This document shows, in pieces, positions 40,645 through 47,998 of a stretch of DNA of 47,998 nucleotides (its first letter is position 1; each line of letters begins with the position of its first letter). Both the position numbers and the translations under genes were made by a program. The notes under the pieces were generated by a model, which saw only the letters and a program-made list of their open reading frames with translations, did no database searches and was not told the origin of the DNA. The stretch comes from Vulcanisaeta sp. (GTDB lineage: Archaea; Thermoproteota; Thermoprotei; Thermoproteales; Thermocladiaceae). The stretch spans positions 1 through 47,998 of the forward strand of contig JAKMAE010000001.1 in assembly GCA_022014875.1 (NCBI GenBank), in the 5' to 3' direction.

Positions 40645-41337
40645 GTAACGCCTTAGAAAGTAAGCAACACCCCTACCGCTCGGCTCCGGCAGTACTATCT
40701 TGGCCCTCCTCCTCAGCTCCGGGACCGCGTTTGCAACGGCAATGCCGTAACCAACCACGTCGACTACCTCAACATCGGTATCACTATCACCAATATACGC
40801 AACATCACTGCAGGGTACACCCATTATCTCACAAAGTCGCCTAACCGCGACTGCCTTACTCGACGACGCGGGTTGCAGATGGAGAGCGTAGCCGCTGTGT
40901 GAAACCCTTACCTTACCTGCCAACCCCATTTTCCTCAACTCCTCATTGACGATCTCAACCAACTCTCTAGGATCTTTATCGGCCCATAGGGCTATGTCGA
41001 ACCTCCTGCAGTTGAATTGATACGTAGGTTTGAGGCCGGGTATTGCCTTAATCAACCTAAGTGCGACGTCCCTTAGGCCAAGGTCCTCACATAACTCGTA
41101 CTGAACAGAGCCGTACTCCAGGACACACCCATTTTCGGCAATTAACGGCGAACCCCTCGGTAAGCCTATGTAGCGGGCCAGTGCCTGAGTGACGATTAGC
41201 GCGTTGCCCGTGACTAAGCCAATAACGTACTTACCCACAACCTCCTGGATCGCCTCAAGGGCCTCGGGGTCCAGCGCCTCTGTATTTCTATCCCTAGTTA
41301 ATGTACCATCAACATCGAGGAGGATGACCCTTATCAT
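40609..41337 (-). CDS. Phosphoglycolate phosphatase, archaeal HAD type
   Basis: 242 aa HAD enzyme of the Cof/sucrose-phosphatase (IIB) branch used by archaea. Motif I is LLDVDGTLTRDRN, motif II LVTGNA, Lys and motif IV YIGDSDTDVEVVDVVG. It resembles TA0175-type archaeal phosphoglycolate phosphatases, which clear 2-phosphoglycolate. It differs from the other HAD gene at 33808 by cap type. GTTTTTAA at 41361-41368 is 27 nt upstream of ATG 41337. Confidence 0.88.
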   Translation of the reverse strand: MIRVILLDVDGTLTRDRNTEALDPEALEAIQEVVGKYVIGLVTGNALIVTQALARYIGLPRGSPLIAENGCVLEYGSVQYELCEDLGLRDVALRLIKAIPGLKPTYQFNCRRFDIALWADKDPRELVEIVNEELRKMGLAGKVRVSHSGYALHLQPASSSKAVAVRRLCEIMGVPCSDVAYIGDSDTDVEVVDVVGYGIAVANAVPELRRRAKIVLPEPSGRGVAYFLRRYLPRLGPSEDRK

Positions 41338-41364
41338 CCAGCTGGGCGGGTACGTCGGCGGTTT

Positions 41365-42033
41365 TTAACCCTTTACACCAACGATAACCTCCCTAGGCCT
41401 AGCATCATCGCTCCACTCAATACTCATCAACGCATTGTCGTCGTGATAATACACCCAATCCGTAACCCACCTACCAGTCAATAGGTACACCACGAGGGCC
41501 GTGGCGATTAACTCGTGGTTATTCAACGCCTTTATTAACAATGCCGTCACCACAGCCATGGAAATGGACGAGGACAGTACAGCATAGGGTAAGGCGCTGG
41601 ATGATCCGCCGAAGGCGGCAATAAGTATTGCCAGGATCATTAGGGGTAAGGTTATGAGTAGCAGGGGCTCGGTCCTCCTCGGCGCCAATCTAAAAAGTGG
41701 CGTTGGCGGTCTTTGATACAACACGTGGTGGAAAACCTCGTGCATTATGACCCTGCCAAGCAACGTCCGAGGCTTTGCCAGAAGCCCCGTGGATATGTAT
41801 ATGCGGGAAACAAACCTGTAAGGCATGTATACGGAGTATGCTCCAAACAACTCGGTCATTACGTCCGAAACAAGCACCTTGACTGGGTCGTACCCACAGT
41901 TAACAAGGGCCCTATTCACCTCATTAATGAACTGCTCGAATGTGAGGTCACCAACCTCGAACTTATATAATACAGGCCTTAACCTATTGATGATGTCCAA
42001 ATACCTGGAAACCCAGGGCGGTGCCTTGGCCAT
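41365..42033 (-). CDS. Predicted membrane protein with HExxH metallopeptidase motif
   Basis: 222 aa. The first 95 residues are soluble; HEVFHH at residues 98-103 in GRVIMHEVFHHVLYQ forms an HExxH zinc-binding motif, preceded by a hydrophobic residue pattern as in gluzincin peptidases. Two hydrophobic stretches follow (LLLITLPLMILAILIAAF and AVLSSSISMAVVTALLI), then NNHELIATALVVYLL with a candidate third ligand Glu174. The layout recalls M48 or DUF-type membrane metalloproteases, but overall family membership is not recognised. The promoter TATATTTAAA region upstream (42061-42070) supports the ATG at 42033. Confidence 0.75.
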   Translation of the reverse strand: MAKAPPWVSRYLDIINRLRPVLYKFEVGDLTFEQFINEVNRALVNCGYDPVKVLVSDVMTELFGAYSVYMPYRFVSRIYISTGLLAKPRTLLGRVIMHEVFHHVLYQRPPTPLFRLAPRRTEPLLLITLPLMILAILIAAFGGSSSALPYAVLSSSISMAVVTALLIKALNNHELIATALVVYLLTGRWVTDWVYYHDDNALMSIEWSDDARPREVIVGVKG

Positions 42034-42098
42034 CTCCGGTCAAAATATTCTATAGATTCCTATATTTAAACCATAGCAAAATATGCTAAGAATGCACC

Positions 42099-42971
42099 CT
42101 AAGGTGCCTTTTTAAGTACGAGCATGTAATGATACGGAGAAACCTCAAGAACCTGCTCCCTCACAAAGCCCTCCCTAGTGAAATATTTCTCAACCTCCTC
42201 AGGGCTCAACTTGAAAGGTGGACCAAATAATACATCCTTCTTAAACTCTATAATTAGTAATTTACCTCCAGGCTTCAAAATTCTGCCTACCTCCTTAACC
42301 ACCAGCTCCTTATCATCAATATCATGGAAAACATTAGACATGAAGGCTAGATCAACACTACTACTGGGTATTGTGGTTCTCGTAATATCCTCATTGAGGA
42401 TTATCACATTGCTGTAATTACCCAATTCCCTCCTAACAACATCGAGCGCTTCGTTATCTATATCAACACAGTAAAGCTTCGATGCGAAATCCTTGAAGAA
42501 TCTACAATAATGACCGGTTCCGCAACCGAGGTCAGCAATTACCATACCCTTAGACACGAAGGGTCTGAGGAAGTCATAATTGCCAAAACCCTCCTCATAT
42601 CTGTGCCTGTGCAGGTGATGTTCGTGATGTTCGCCATGCGTTGGACCTATGGCCTCGGCAAGCCTCCCCTCAATGAATGCCTTGATTGCGTCTTCGGCCT
42701 TTCCATTGAAAATATATATCTTAATGCCGTTTCTAGTAGCCACTTGGAATCCTCGCGGCCCTATTTCTGACAATATAACGGTGTTTACGCCACGCTCTAA
42801 TACGCCTCTGAACATGTGGATTCCCCTAGCATGGGTTGCGTACTTTGCTGGGTTTTCAAAGCGCTCTATAATTTCGTAGGAGCCATCTTCGTGAACATCC
42901 ACAATCCACACCTCATCACCCTCCCCAGGGCCTGATACGTAGCCATTACTCACGGATATCGCGATCTTCAT
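42099..42971 (-). CDS. NifX/NafY-like domain fused to a class I methyltransferase
   Basis: 290 aa in two parts. Residues 1-110 are a dinitrogenase Fe-Mo cofactor biosynthesis (NifX/NafY) fold: MKIAISVSNGYVSGPGEGDE, ENPAKYATHARGIHMFRGV, TVILSEIGPRGFQVATRNGI. A His-rich linker follows (112-123, HGEHHEHHLHRHR). Residues 137-245 are a SAM methyltransferase with motif I IADLGCGTGHY and post-I VDID, plus NVFHDIDDKELVVKEVGRILKPGG. A metal-responsive methyltransferase is suggested but not proven. No nif genes are nearby. Confidence 0.85.
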   Translation of the reverse strand: MKIAISVSNGYVSGPGEGDEVWIVDVHEDGSYEIIERFENPAKYATHARGIHMFRGVLERGVNTVILSEIGPRGFQVATRNGIKIYIFNGKAEDAIKAFIEGRLAEAIGPTHGEHHEHHLHRHRYEEGFGNYDFLRPFVSKGMVIADLGCGTGHYCRFFKDFASKLYCVDIDNEALDVVRRELGNYSNVIILNEDITRTTIPSSSVDLAFMSNVFHDIDDKELVVKEVGRILKPGGKLLIIEFKKDVLFGPPFKLSPEEVEKYFTREGFVREQVLEVSPYHYMLVLKKAP

Positions 42972-43050
42972 GCTTTATACCGATATCGAAATTGATTACT
43001 GACTTAAAAGCTTTACTAACAAATTCAGTGGGCCTGTCGGGGCGGGGTTT

Positions 43051-43060
43051 GATTTAAAAA
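43051..43060 (+). promoter_or_regulatory. TATA box for the proteasome alpha gene
   Basis: GATTTAAAAA centred 32 nt upstream of ATG 43088, leaving a few nucleotides of leader. Confidence 0.45.
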
Positions 43061-43087
43061 GCCTGGCGGTAACCAAGAAGCGAGGGT

Positions 43088-43822
43088 ATGTTCTCGCCGC
43101 AGGTTTATGGGTATGATAGGGCCATTACAATATTCTCACCAGAGGGTGAACTATACCAGGTTAGGTACGCTGGCGAGGCCGTTAAACGCGGTTGGGCAAC
43201 CGTCGGCATCAGGTGCGTAGATGGTGTAGTTTTGGCGGCGGAGAAGAGGAAGGTTAGCGCCCTCATTGATTTGAACAGTATCGAGAAGGTGTACATGATC
43301 GATGACCACGTGGGTATAGCGGCCTCCGGCCTACTCTCTGACGCGAGGGTGCTCATCGAGTATGCAAGGCAGGAGGCGCAATTACACAGGTTGCTCTATG
43401 ACGAGCCCATAGACATCGAGTTACTGACAAAGAGGATAAGCGACCTTAAGCAAATGCACACTCAGTACGGTGGCGTTAGGCCATTCGGCGCGGCGCTGAT
43501 AGTGGGTGGTGTCGATAAGCACGGGCCCAGGCTATTCCAAACAGACCCAGGTGGCATATACTTCGGCTTCTACGCAGTGGCCATGGGCGCCGAGTCAGGC
43601 AAAATAACCGAATTCCTGGAGAAGGAGTATAAGTACGACATAAGCCTGGACGAGTGCATAAAACTCGCGATTAGGGCCTTGAGCCTCGTCCTCGAGGCGC
43701 TGGAGCCCGATAGGCTGGAGATAGGCGTCGTTGATGTAAAGACTAGGCAGTTTAGGAAGTTGACGATAAACGAAATCGCTAAGTACCTGCAAGAGGTAAA
43801 GGGCGGCCAAGGCGGTCAATAA
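43088..43822 (+). CDS. psmA: Proteasome subunit alpha
   Basis: Structural outer-ring subunit of the archaeal 20S proteasome, 244 aa. The N-terminal gating segment YGYDRAITIFSPEGELYQVRYAGEAVKRG is the alpha-type signature. The core contains GVRPFGAALIVGG and DPGGIYFGFYAVAMGAESG; no N-terminal catalytic Thr is expected or seen. It assembles with beta subunits encoded elsewhere. Two downstream genes follow closely. Confidence 0.98.
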   Translation: MFSPQVYGYDRAITIFSPEGELYQVRYAGEAVKRGWATVGIRCVDGVVLAAEKRKVSALIDLNSIEKVYMIDDHVGIAASGLLSDARVLIEYARQEAQLHRLLYDEPIDIELLTKRISDLKQMHTQYGGVRPFGAALIVGGVDKHGPRLFQTDPGGIYFGFYAVAMGAESGKITEFLEKEYKYDISLDECIKLAIRALSLVLEALEPDRLEIGVVDVKTRQFRKLTINEIAKYLQEVKGGQGGQ

Positions 43823-43845
43823 GGCCAATCACTGTTTTAAACACC

Positions 43846-44457
43846 ATGGCTGGCACGCCCCATAATAAAACACTTGCGATGTTTCCAAAGGTTAGGTTCG
43901 CATGCACCCTCTGCGGTGAGTGCTGTAGGCGCTACTGGATACCGGTTACGCATGTCGATGTCGCCAGGATCGCCAAGTTCACGGGTATGAGGCCCCGGGA
44001 CTTCCTCGCACTCTTCCCAAAGGACATGGCCGCGGACTGGGATGAACCAGTCATAAAGCTTAGGGATGGGGAGTACTACCTAGTCCTAAAGAAGAGGTTG
44101 GATGGCACATGCATATTCAATAAGCGGGTCGGCGATAAGCTCATATGCTCGGTACACCCCGTTAAACCAAACGTCTGTAGGTACTACCCATTCATTTACT
44201 GGGTCGAGAACGGCATCGTTAAGTTCGAGGTCTACGAGAAAGCCCTGGGTTATTGCCCCGGAGTTGGGAGGGGTGGCTTCGCGAATTTCAGGGTTGAGAT
44301 ATCCTCAATCAATGAGTCTATTAGGGCTAAGGAGGAGTTCCGAAGGATAATTAATAACTGGAATGAGAGGGTCGATAGGGGCCTTGTCAAAGCCTCCATA
44401 GACGAATTCTTCAACTACCTGGAGGGCATCGTTGACTCCTTAAATAAAGGTTCATAA
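43846..44457 (+). CDS. YkgJ family cysteine-cluster protein
   Basis: 203 aa UPF0153/YkgJ-like putative metal-binding protein. The cluster CTLCGECC (CxxCxxCC) is followed by a second set GTCIFNKRVGDKLICSVHPVKPNVCRYYPF, both expected in the family; Fe-S or zinc binding is presumed. It is 23 nt after psmA. GTTTTAAAC at 43832-43840 is only about 10 nt from ATG 43846, so if that box is active the ATG at 43879 (MFPKVRFACTLCG) may be the real start. Confidence 0.85.
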   Translation: MAGTPHNKTLAMFPKVRFACTLCGECCRRYWIPVTHVDVARIAKFTGMRPRDFLALFPKDMAADWDEPVIKLRDGEYYLVLKKRLDGTCIFNKRVGDKLICSVHPVKPNVCRYYPFIYWVENGIVKFEVYEKALGYCPGVGRGGFANFRVEISSINESIRAKEEFRRIINNWNERVDRGLVKASIDEFFNYLEGIVDSLNKGS

Positions 44458-44480
44458 GCACGGCGTTGAGTACTGGTTAA

Positions 44481-45269
44481 ATGCCCATTAGGGAGGGGGA
44501 TTTCGTTCTGGTCGTGGGCGACGGCGTTAGGCTAGTAATTAAGGTAAGCAGGGGCTTTCGGATAAGTACTATTAGGGGTGTCGTAAACGCGGATGAAATA
44601 ATAGGTCTTGAGTACGGCTCCGTAGTGAGGACGAACCTAGGCCATGAATTAGTACTCCTTAGGCCGACAATCACCGACATACTACTCGAGAGGGGCGAGA
44701 GGGTAACTCAGGTGATCTACCCAAAGGATGCTGCGCAGATAATAATAAGCGCTGGGATTGGGCCGGGCAGCAGGGTTGGTGAGGCCGGCGTCGGCAGCGG
44801 CTTCATGACCGCAATACTCGCGTACTACGTTAGACCAGGCGGTAAGGTCTACGGTTATGACAAGAGGGAGGATGCCGTAAGGACCGCTCGGAAGAACCTG
44901 GAAATGCTCGGCCTGCTCGATTGGGTCGAGTTGAGGGTTGGCGATGTTGTGAGCGACGGCTTCCTAGAGCGTGACCTGGATGCCGTAATCCTCGACATGG
45001 GTGACCCATGGAACGCAATACCGAAGGCAACAGAGGCGTTGAGACCCGATGGGGTCCTGGTTGTCTATGTACCAACCGTGAACCAGGTAATTAAGGTGCT
45101 GGGTTCATTGAGGGATTATGGCTACGTGGATGTTAGGATGGTGGATGTGATGGTTAGGGAGTGGAAGACCGAGCCGAACGAGGTTAGGCCACAGACCTGG
45201 GTCAACGCTCACACTGGCTACTTAATAATTGGCAGGAGGAGCATTAGGTCTGGTAAACCAACCAAGTAG
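44481..45269 (+). CDS. trmI: tRNA (adenine-N1)-methyltransferase TrmI
   Basis: Archaeal m1A57/58 tRNA methyltransferase, 262 aa, homotetrameric. An N-terminal small beta domain (REGDFVLVVGDGVRLVIKVS) precedes the SAM-binding Rossmann fold: motif I GSRVGEAGVGSGFMTAIL, DLDAVILDMGDPWNAI. YPKDAAQIIISAGIGPG is the family hallmark. It stabilises the T-loop of tRNA at high temperature. It follows the cysteine-cluster gene by 23 nt. The last 48 nt overlap the convergent PAP2 gene. Confidence 0.95.
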   Translation: MPIREGDFVLVVGDGVRLVIKVSRGFRISTIRGVVNADEIIGLEYGSVVRTNLGHELVLLRPTITDILLERGERVTQVIYPKDAAQIIISAGIGPGSRVGEAGVGSGFMTAILAYYVRPGGKVYGYDKREDAVRTARKNLEMLGLLDWVELRVGDVVSDGFLERDLDAVILDMGDPWNAIPKATEALRPDGVLVVYVPTVNQVIKVLGSLRDYGYVDVRMVDVMVREWKTEPNEVRPQTWVNAHTGYLIIGRRSIRSGKPTK

Positions 45270-45899
45270 TTTCTCCATTATTAAGTAAATAATGCCTTGG
45301 TACTGCGGTAAGGCAAGCGCAAGCTCCACATTAGCCGCGCCCAACAACCAACCAGCCACTATATCCATGGGCCAGTGAACACCGACGTAGACCCTACCGT
45401 AGGACACCAAGGCAGCCTCGATAATCAGTGGCAATGATACGTACCAGGGCAATGAAACCGCGGCTGCATAGGCCCCTGTACCAACGATGAGTGCGTGGCC
45501 TGATGGATACGAGGAGTCCGGTTGTTCATGTATGAGCGGGGTTATGCGCAGTACAAGGAATGGCCTCGGTTCGTAGATTACGTGCTTCATTAACTCACCA
45601 AGGGCTAGGCTTAGTACGAAGGCAGAGACCATCAGCACGCTTGATCTCCTATACCTACCACCGAAATACCAAAGCACAAGGGCAACCGGTATCCAGAAGA
45701 GTGCCCTGCCGTAATCGTCTACGCTCAAAACAATGAGTAGGGGGGTTATTGCCGGGACCCTGTTGTTAAATATTGCAAAGAATAAGTACCTATTAACGGG
45801 CGTGTTTTCAGTGCTGAGCAGAACATACACGGTTAACACTATGTATAGGATATACAATATAAGCGCCAGGTATAGGTTCCTACGAACGACCCTGAGCAC
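45222..45899 (-). CDS. PAP2 family phosphatase (membrane)
   Basis: 225 aa with about six TM helices. The three phosphatase motifs are visible: KHVIYEPRPF, SYPSGHALIVG and SYGRVYVGVHWPMDIVAG, giving the KxxxxxxRP, PSGH and SRxxxxxHxxxD pattern (the last as GRVYVGVHWPMD). It dephosphorylates lipid phosphates such as undecaprenyl-type or geranylgeranyl lipid carriers. The start is GTG 45899, supported by TTTAATTT 27 nt upstream. Overlaps the end of trmI by 48 nt. Confidence 0.92.
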   Translation of the reverse strand: MLRVVRRNLYLALILYILYIVLTVYVLLSTENTPVNRYLFFAIFNNRVPAITPLLIVLSVDDYGRALFWIPVALVLWYFGGRYRRSSVLMVSAFVLSLALGELMKHVIYEPRPFLVLRITPLIHEQPDSSYPSGHALIVGTGAYAAAVSLPWYVSLPLIIEAALVSYGRVYVGVHWPMDIVAGWLLGAANVELALALPQYQGIIYLIMEKLLGWFTRPNAPPANY

Positions 45900-45970
45900 A
45901 AAATACCACGGGCATAAACCCCTTTAATTTATTACCAACGCATCAATAAACCACAGATTTAGTAAATAAG

Positions 45971-45978
45971 TTTTAATT
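45971..45978 (+). promoter_or_regulatory. TATA box for ABCE1
   Basis: TTTTAATT centred 28 nt upstream of ATG 46003. Confidence 0.5.
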
Positions 45979-46002
45979 CCGACCCGCACATGCTCTCGGG
46001 AA

Positions 46003-47823
46003 ATGCCAATTAGGATTGCCGTTGTTGATAAGGACCTATGCCAACCAAGGAAGTGCAGTCAAGAGTGCATTAGGTTTTGCCCAATCGTTAGGGGTGGTAA
46101 AAGGGCTATCTACATGGATGAGCAGCTGGGGCGGCCCGTAATCACGGAGCTATGCACGGGATGCGGCATATGCGTTAGGAAGTGCCCCTTCGAGGCAATC
46201 ACCATAGTCAACCTACCCAGCGAGCTTGGTGAGGAGTGCGTTCATCAGTATGGGCCCAGTGGCTTCAAACTCTTCAGGCTACCAATGCCCAAGCCAGGCA
46301 AGGTTCTGGGCATAATTGGGCAGAACGCGATGGGTAAGACCACGATAGCCAGGATACTGTCTGGCGAATTAAGGCCAAACCTGTGTAGGGATGGGGCAGT
46401 GAGTACGGACGAGATCATAAGGTTCTTCAGGGGGACCGAGCTCCAGCCCTACCTAACGAAACTTTACGGAGGCGGTATCAAGGTTGTGCATAAGCCCCAG
46501 TACATAGAGTTGATACCCATGTACGTCAAGGGCACGGTTAGGGAGGTCCTCATGAGGATCGCGGGCAATGAGGAGGTGGTGAGTAGGGTTGCCGAGGAGT
46601 TAAACCTGAAACACCTACTCGATAGGGAAGTCGATAAACTAAGCGGTGGTGAGCTGCAGAGGTTGGCTATAGCAGCGGCGCTACTTAGGAACGCCGACTC
46701 GTACATATTCGACGAACCAACAACGCACCTAGACATAGTCGAGCGCCTCAGGGTTGCCGAGGCCATCAGGAGGATTGCTGGCGGTGATAGGTACGTGATA
46801 GTCATAGACCACGACTTAGCCGTCCTGGACTACCTAGCCGACCAAGTGGTGATACTCTACGGCAAGCCCGGCGCCTACGGCATTGTTTCGCACGTTAGGG
46901 GTGCTAGGGAGGGGATTAACGAGTACCTCAATGGCTACTTAACAAGCGAAAACATGCTGATAAGGAGGGAGCCAATAAGGTTCAGGATAAAACCCGCACC
47001 AAGGCCTACCCAGAAGGAGAAGGTGCTGCTGGAGTGGACGGACCTCACGAAGAAACTGGGCGACTTCACACTCGAGGTGAGGGCAGGCTCGGTATACAGG
47101 GGCGAGGTTATCGGGGTCCTGGGCCCAAACGGGATCGGCAAGACGACCTTCGCTAGACTCCTCGTCAATGAGCTAGAGCCCGACTCGGGCATTGTGATAC
47201 CGCACGGAGAGGTTAGGATAAGCTACAAGCCGCAGTACGTCAGGGACATAGCCGTTAAGTACGGGGATAAAACGGTGAGGGAGTACCTAGCCATGGTCGC
47301 GGGCCCCGACTTCCAATCCAAGATAATATGGCCTGATCTCGCCAACGGATTGATACTGACGCCGTTGATGGATAGGGAGCTCTCAAGCCTAAGCGGTGGT
47401 GAGTTGCAGAGGGTCGTGGTGGCCGGCGCGCTCCTTAAGGACGCCGAGGTATACCTACTCGACGAGCCAATGGCATACCTAGACATTGAGCAGAGGGTTA
47501 GGGTCGCCTCACTAATAAGGAGGATAATTGAGGAGAGGGACGTCGTAGCCCTAGTAATAGAGCACGACATAACAATGCTCGATTACCTAAGCACCTCAGT
47601 GATGGTATTCCTAGGAGAACCAGGCAAGCACGGGATCGCAGAACCACCAACAGACCTAAGGACGGGGATGAACACGTTCCTCAAGAACCAGGACGTAACA
47701 TTTAGAAGGGAACCCCAGGTTGGTAGACCAAGAATAAACAAAAGAGACTCATACCTAGACCGGCTACAGAGAGAACTCGGCGAATACTACTACTACGTAA
47801 GTACGGAGGAGGGTAAGGAATAA
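46003..47823 (+). CDS. abce1: Ribosome recycling ATPase ABCE1 (RNase L inhibitor homologue)
   Basis: 606 aa, essential ribosome-splitting factor that recycles 70S complexes with aRF1/Pelota. The N-terminal Fe-S domain has two [4Fe-4S] sets (CQPRKCSQECIRFCP and CTGCGICVRKCPF). Two ABC domains follow: NBD1 Walker A GQNAMGKTT, signature LSGGE, Walker B YIFDEPT; NBD2 Walker A GPNGIGKTT, LSGGE and VYLLDEPM. The hinge and C-terminal basic tail are present. The ATG is well placed after its TATA box. The gene is complete. Confidence 0.98.
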   Translation: MPIRIAVVDKDLCQPRKCSQECIRFCPIVRGGKRAIYMDEQLGRPVITELCTGCGICVRKCPFEAITIVNLPSELGEECVHQYGPSGFKLFRLPMPKPGKVLGIIGQNAMGKTTIARILSGELRPNLCRDGAVSTDEIIRFFRGTELQPYLTKLYGGGIKVVHKPQYIELIPMYVKGTVREVLMRIAGNEEVVSRVAEELNLKHLLDREVDKLSGGELQRLAIAAALLRNADSYIFDEPTTHLDIVERLRVAEAIRRIAGGDRYVIVIDHDLAVLDYLADQVVILYGKPGAYGIVSHVRGAREGINEYLNGYLTSENMLIRREPIRFRIKPAPRPTQKEKVLLEWTDLTKKLGDFTLEVRAGSVYRGEVIGVLGPNGIGKTTFARLLVNELEPDSGIVIPHGEVRISYKPQYVRDIAVKYGDKTVREYLAMVAGPDFQSKIIWPDLANGLILTPLMDRELSSLSGGELQRVVVAGALLKDAEVYLLDEPMAYLDIEQRVRVASLIRRIIEERDVVALVIEHDITMLDYLSTSVMVFLGEPGKHGIAEPPTDLRTGMNTFLKNQDVTFRREPQVGRPRINKRDSYLDRLQRELGEYYYYVSTEEGKE

Positions 47824-47998
47824 ATCAAAGATCTACTTACCCGCGGGAAATAACGAATAATGTCTCTGTCTTTGTTGTGGGGTTGATTCATGGCAAAATT
47901 TTGCCATGGCTCGGTAATTAAAACAATGTTCTAGACCTACCGCCGCTTCCCAGCGCTGGTTGGTTTGGCGTTGTATGTGTTGCGTGAAATGGTTGGGG
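47824..47998. other. Gene-poor end of window with 20 bp palindrome
   Basis: After the ABCE1 stop no complete gene is seen. CATGGCAAAATTTTGCCATG is a perfect 20 bp palindrome at 47889-47908, about 66 nt beyond the stop. Open frames run off the right edge on the minus strand but give no recognised protein in the visible part. Confidence 0.5.
47889..47908. repeat. Perfect 20 bp palindrome
   Basis: CATGGCAAAATTTTGCCATG. It reads the same on both strands and is flanked by non-matching bases (T and G). Candidate operator, hairpin or terminator sequence; a second copy is not visible in this window. Confidence 0.6.

Noticed and set aside
47824-47998. Minus-strand frames ending near the right edge that could be a transposase or other C-terminus.
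   Set aside because: The visible residues carry no diagnostic motif, and the rest is outside the window.
1-47998. Search for tRNA, rRNA, CRISPR and complete IS elements.
   Set aside because: No T-loop motif, rRNA-like stretch, regular spaced repeats or terminal inverted repeats were seen by eye. Intron-bearing tRNAs, common in this group, could still be missed without a covariance search.

Overview
The window is chromosomal DNA of a hyperthermophilic crenarchaeon, most likely of the Thermoproteales (Vulcanisaeta, Caldivirga or a relative). The evidence is archaeal information-processing genes throughout (S4, S25e, TBP, RNA polymerase subunit P, exosome Rrp4/Rrp41/Rrp42, SDO1, Hjc, TrmI, proteasome alpha, ABCE1), a geranylgeranyl reductase for ether lipids, a PaREP1 family gene and heavy use of AGG arginine codons. 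The genus is an inference. I found no rRNA, tRNA, CRISPR array or complete insertion sequence.

Layout. 1-2437: end of a small TM/coiled-coil protein, S4, and an ABC-2 exporter pair. 2486-3968: SDO1 and Rrp4. 3961-9884: hotdog thioesterase, NMN adenylyltransferase, RNA polymerase subunit P, an HDAC-fold deacetylase, a degenerate M14-like protein, a HIT protein, and a small protein overlapping an atypical P-loop ATPase. 9904-12773: a membrane glycosyltransferase, an orphan and a GNAT enzyme. 12831-14461: exosome core genes rrp41 and rrp42, followed by a candidate C/D box sRNA and a PD-(D/E)XK nuclease-like gene. 15254-19981: M32 carboxypeptidase, MtnA, geranylgeranyl reductase and a beta-lactamase-fold hydrolase. 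20084-22898: a gene-free GC-rich stretch, then TBP, a Cys-motif protein and Hjc in one operon, and S25e divergently. 22899-26830: two winged-helix proteins from one bidirectional promoter, a HemK-like methyltransferase, AbrB-PhoU and Hsp20. 26913-29884: a two-subunit FAD amine/proline dehydrogenase-like enzyme. 29959-32975: PaREP1, a zinc protein, a PduO-like protein, a small membrane protein, AMMECR1 and PHP. 32977-38166: membrane proteins (a possible roadblock-like protein, DUF1614, an NfeD/stomatin pair), a HAD hydrolase and a phosphoribosyltransferase. 38171-42971: radical SAM, an orphan, phosphoglycolate phosphatase, a membrane HExxH protein and a NifX-methyltransferase fusion. 43088-47823: proteasome alpha, a cysteine-cluster protein, TrmI, PAP2 and ABCE1.

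Promoter logic is unusually legible. Most first genes have an A/T-rich TATA-like box centred 25-30 nt upstream of one candidate start codon, as expected for leaderless archaeal mRNAs. I used this to choose several starts downstream of the longest ORF. Several divergent pairs appear to share one symmetric TATA element.

The best leads are the candidate C/D box sRNA fired from a palindromic TATA at 14534-14541, the NifX-His linker-methyltransferase fusion, the HExxH membrane protein, the possible metal-free M14-like protein, the P-loop ATPase lacking the Walker B glutamate, the structured-RNA candidate at 7883-7959, and the PaREP1 gene whose N-terminus has no usable start codon in frame. No obvious multi-gene defence island or mobile system is present.
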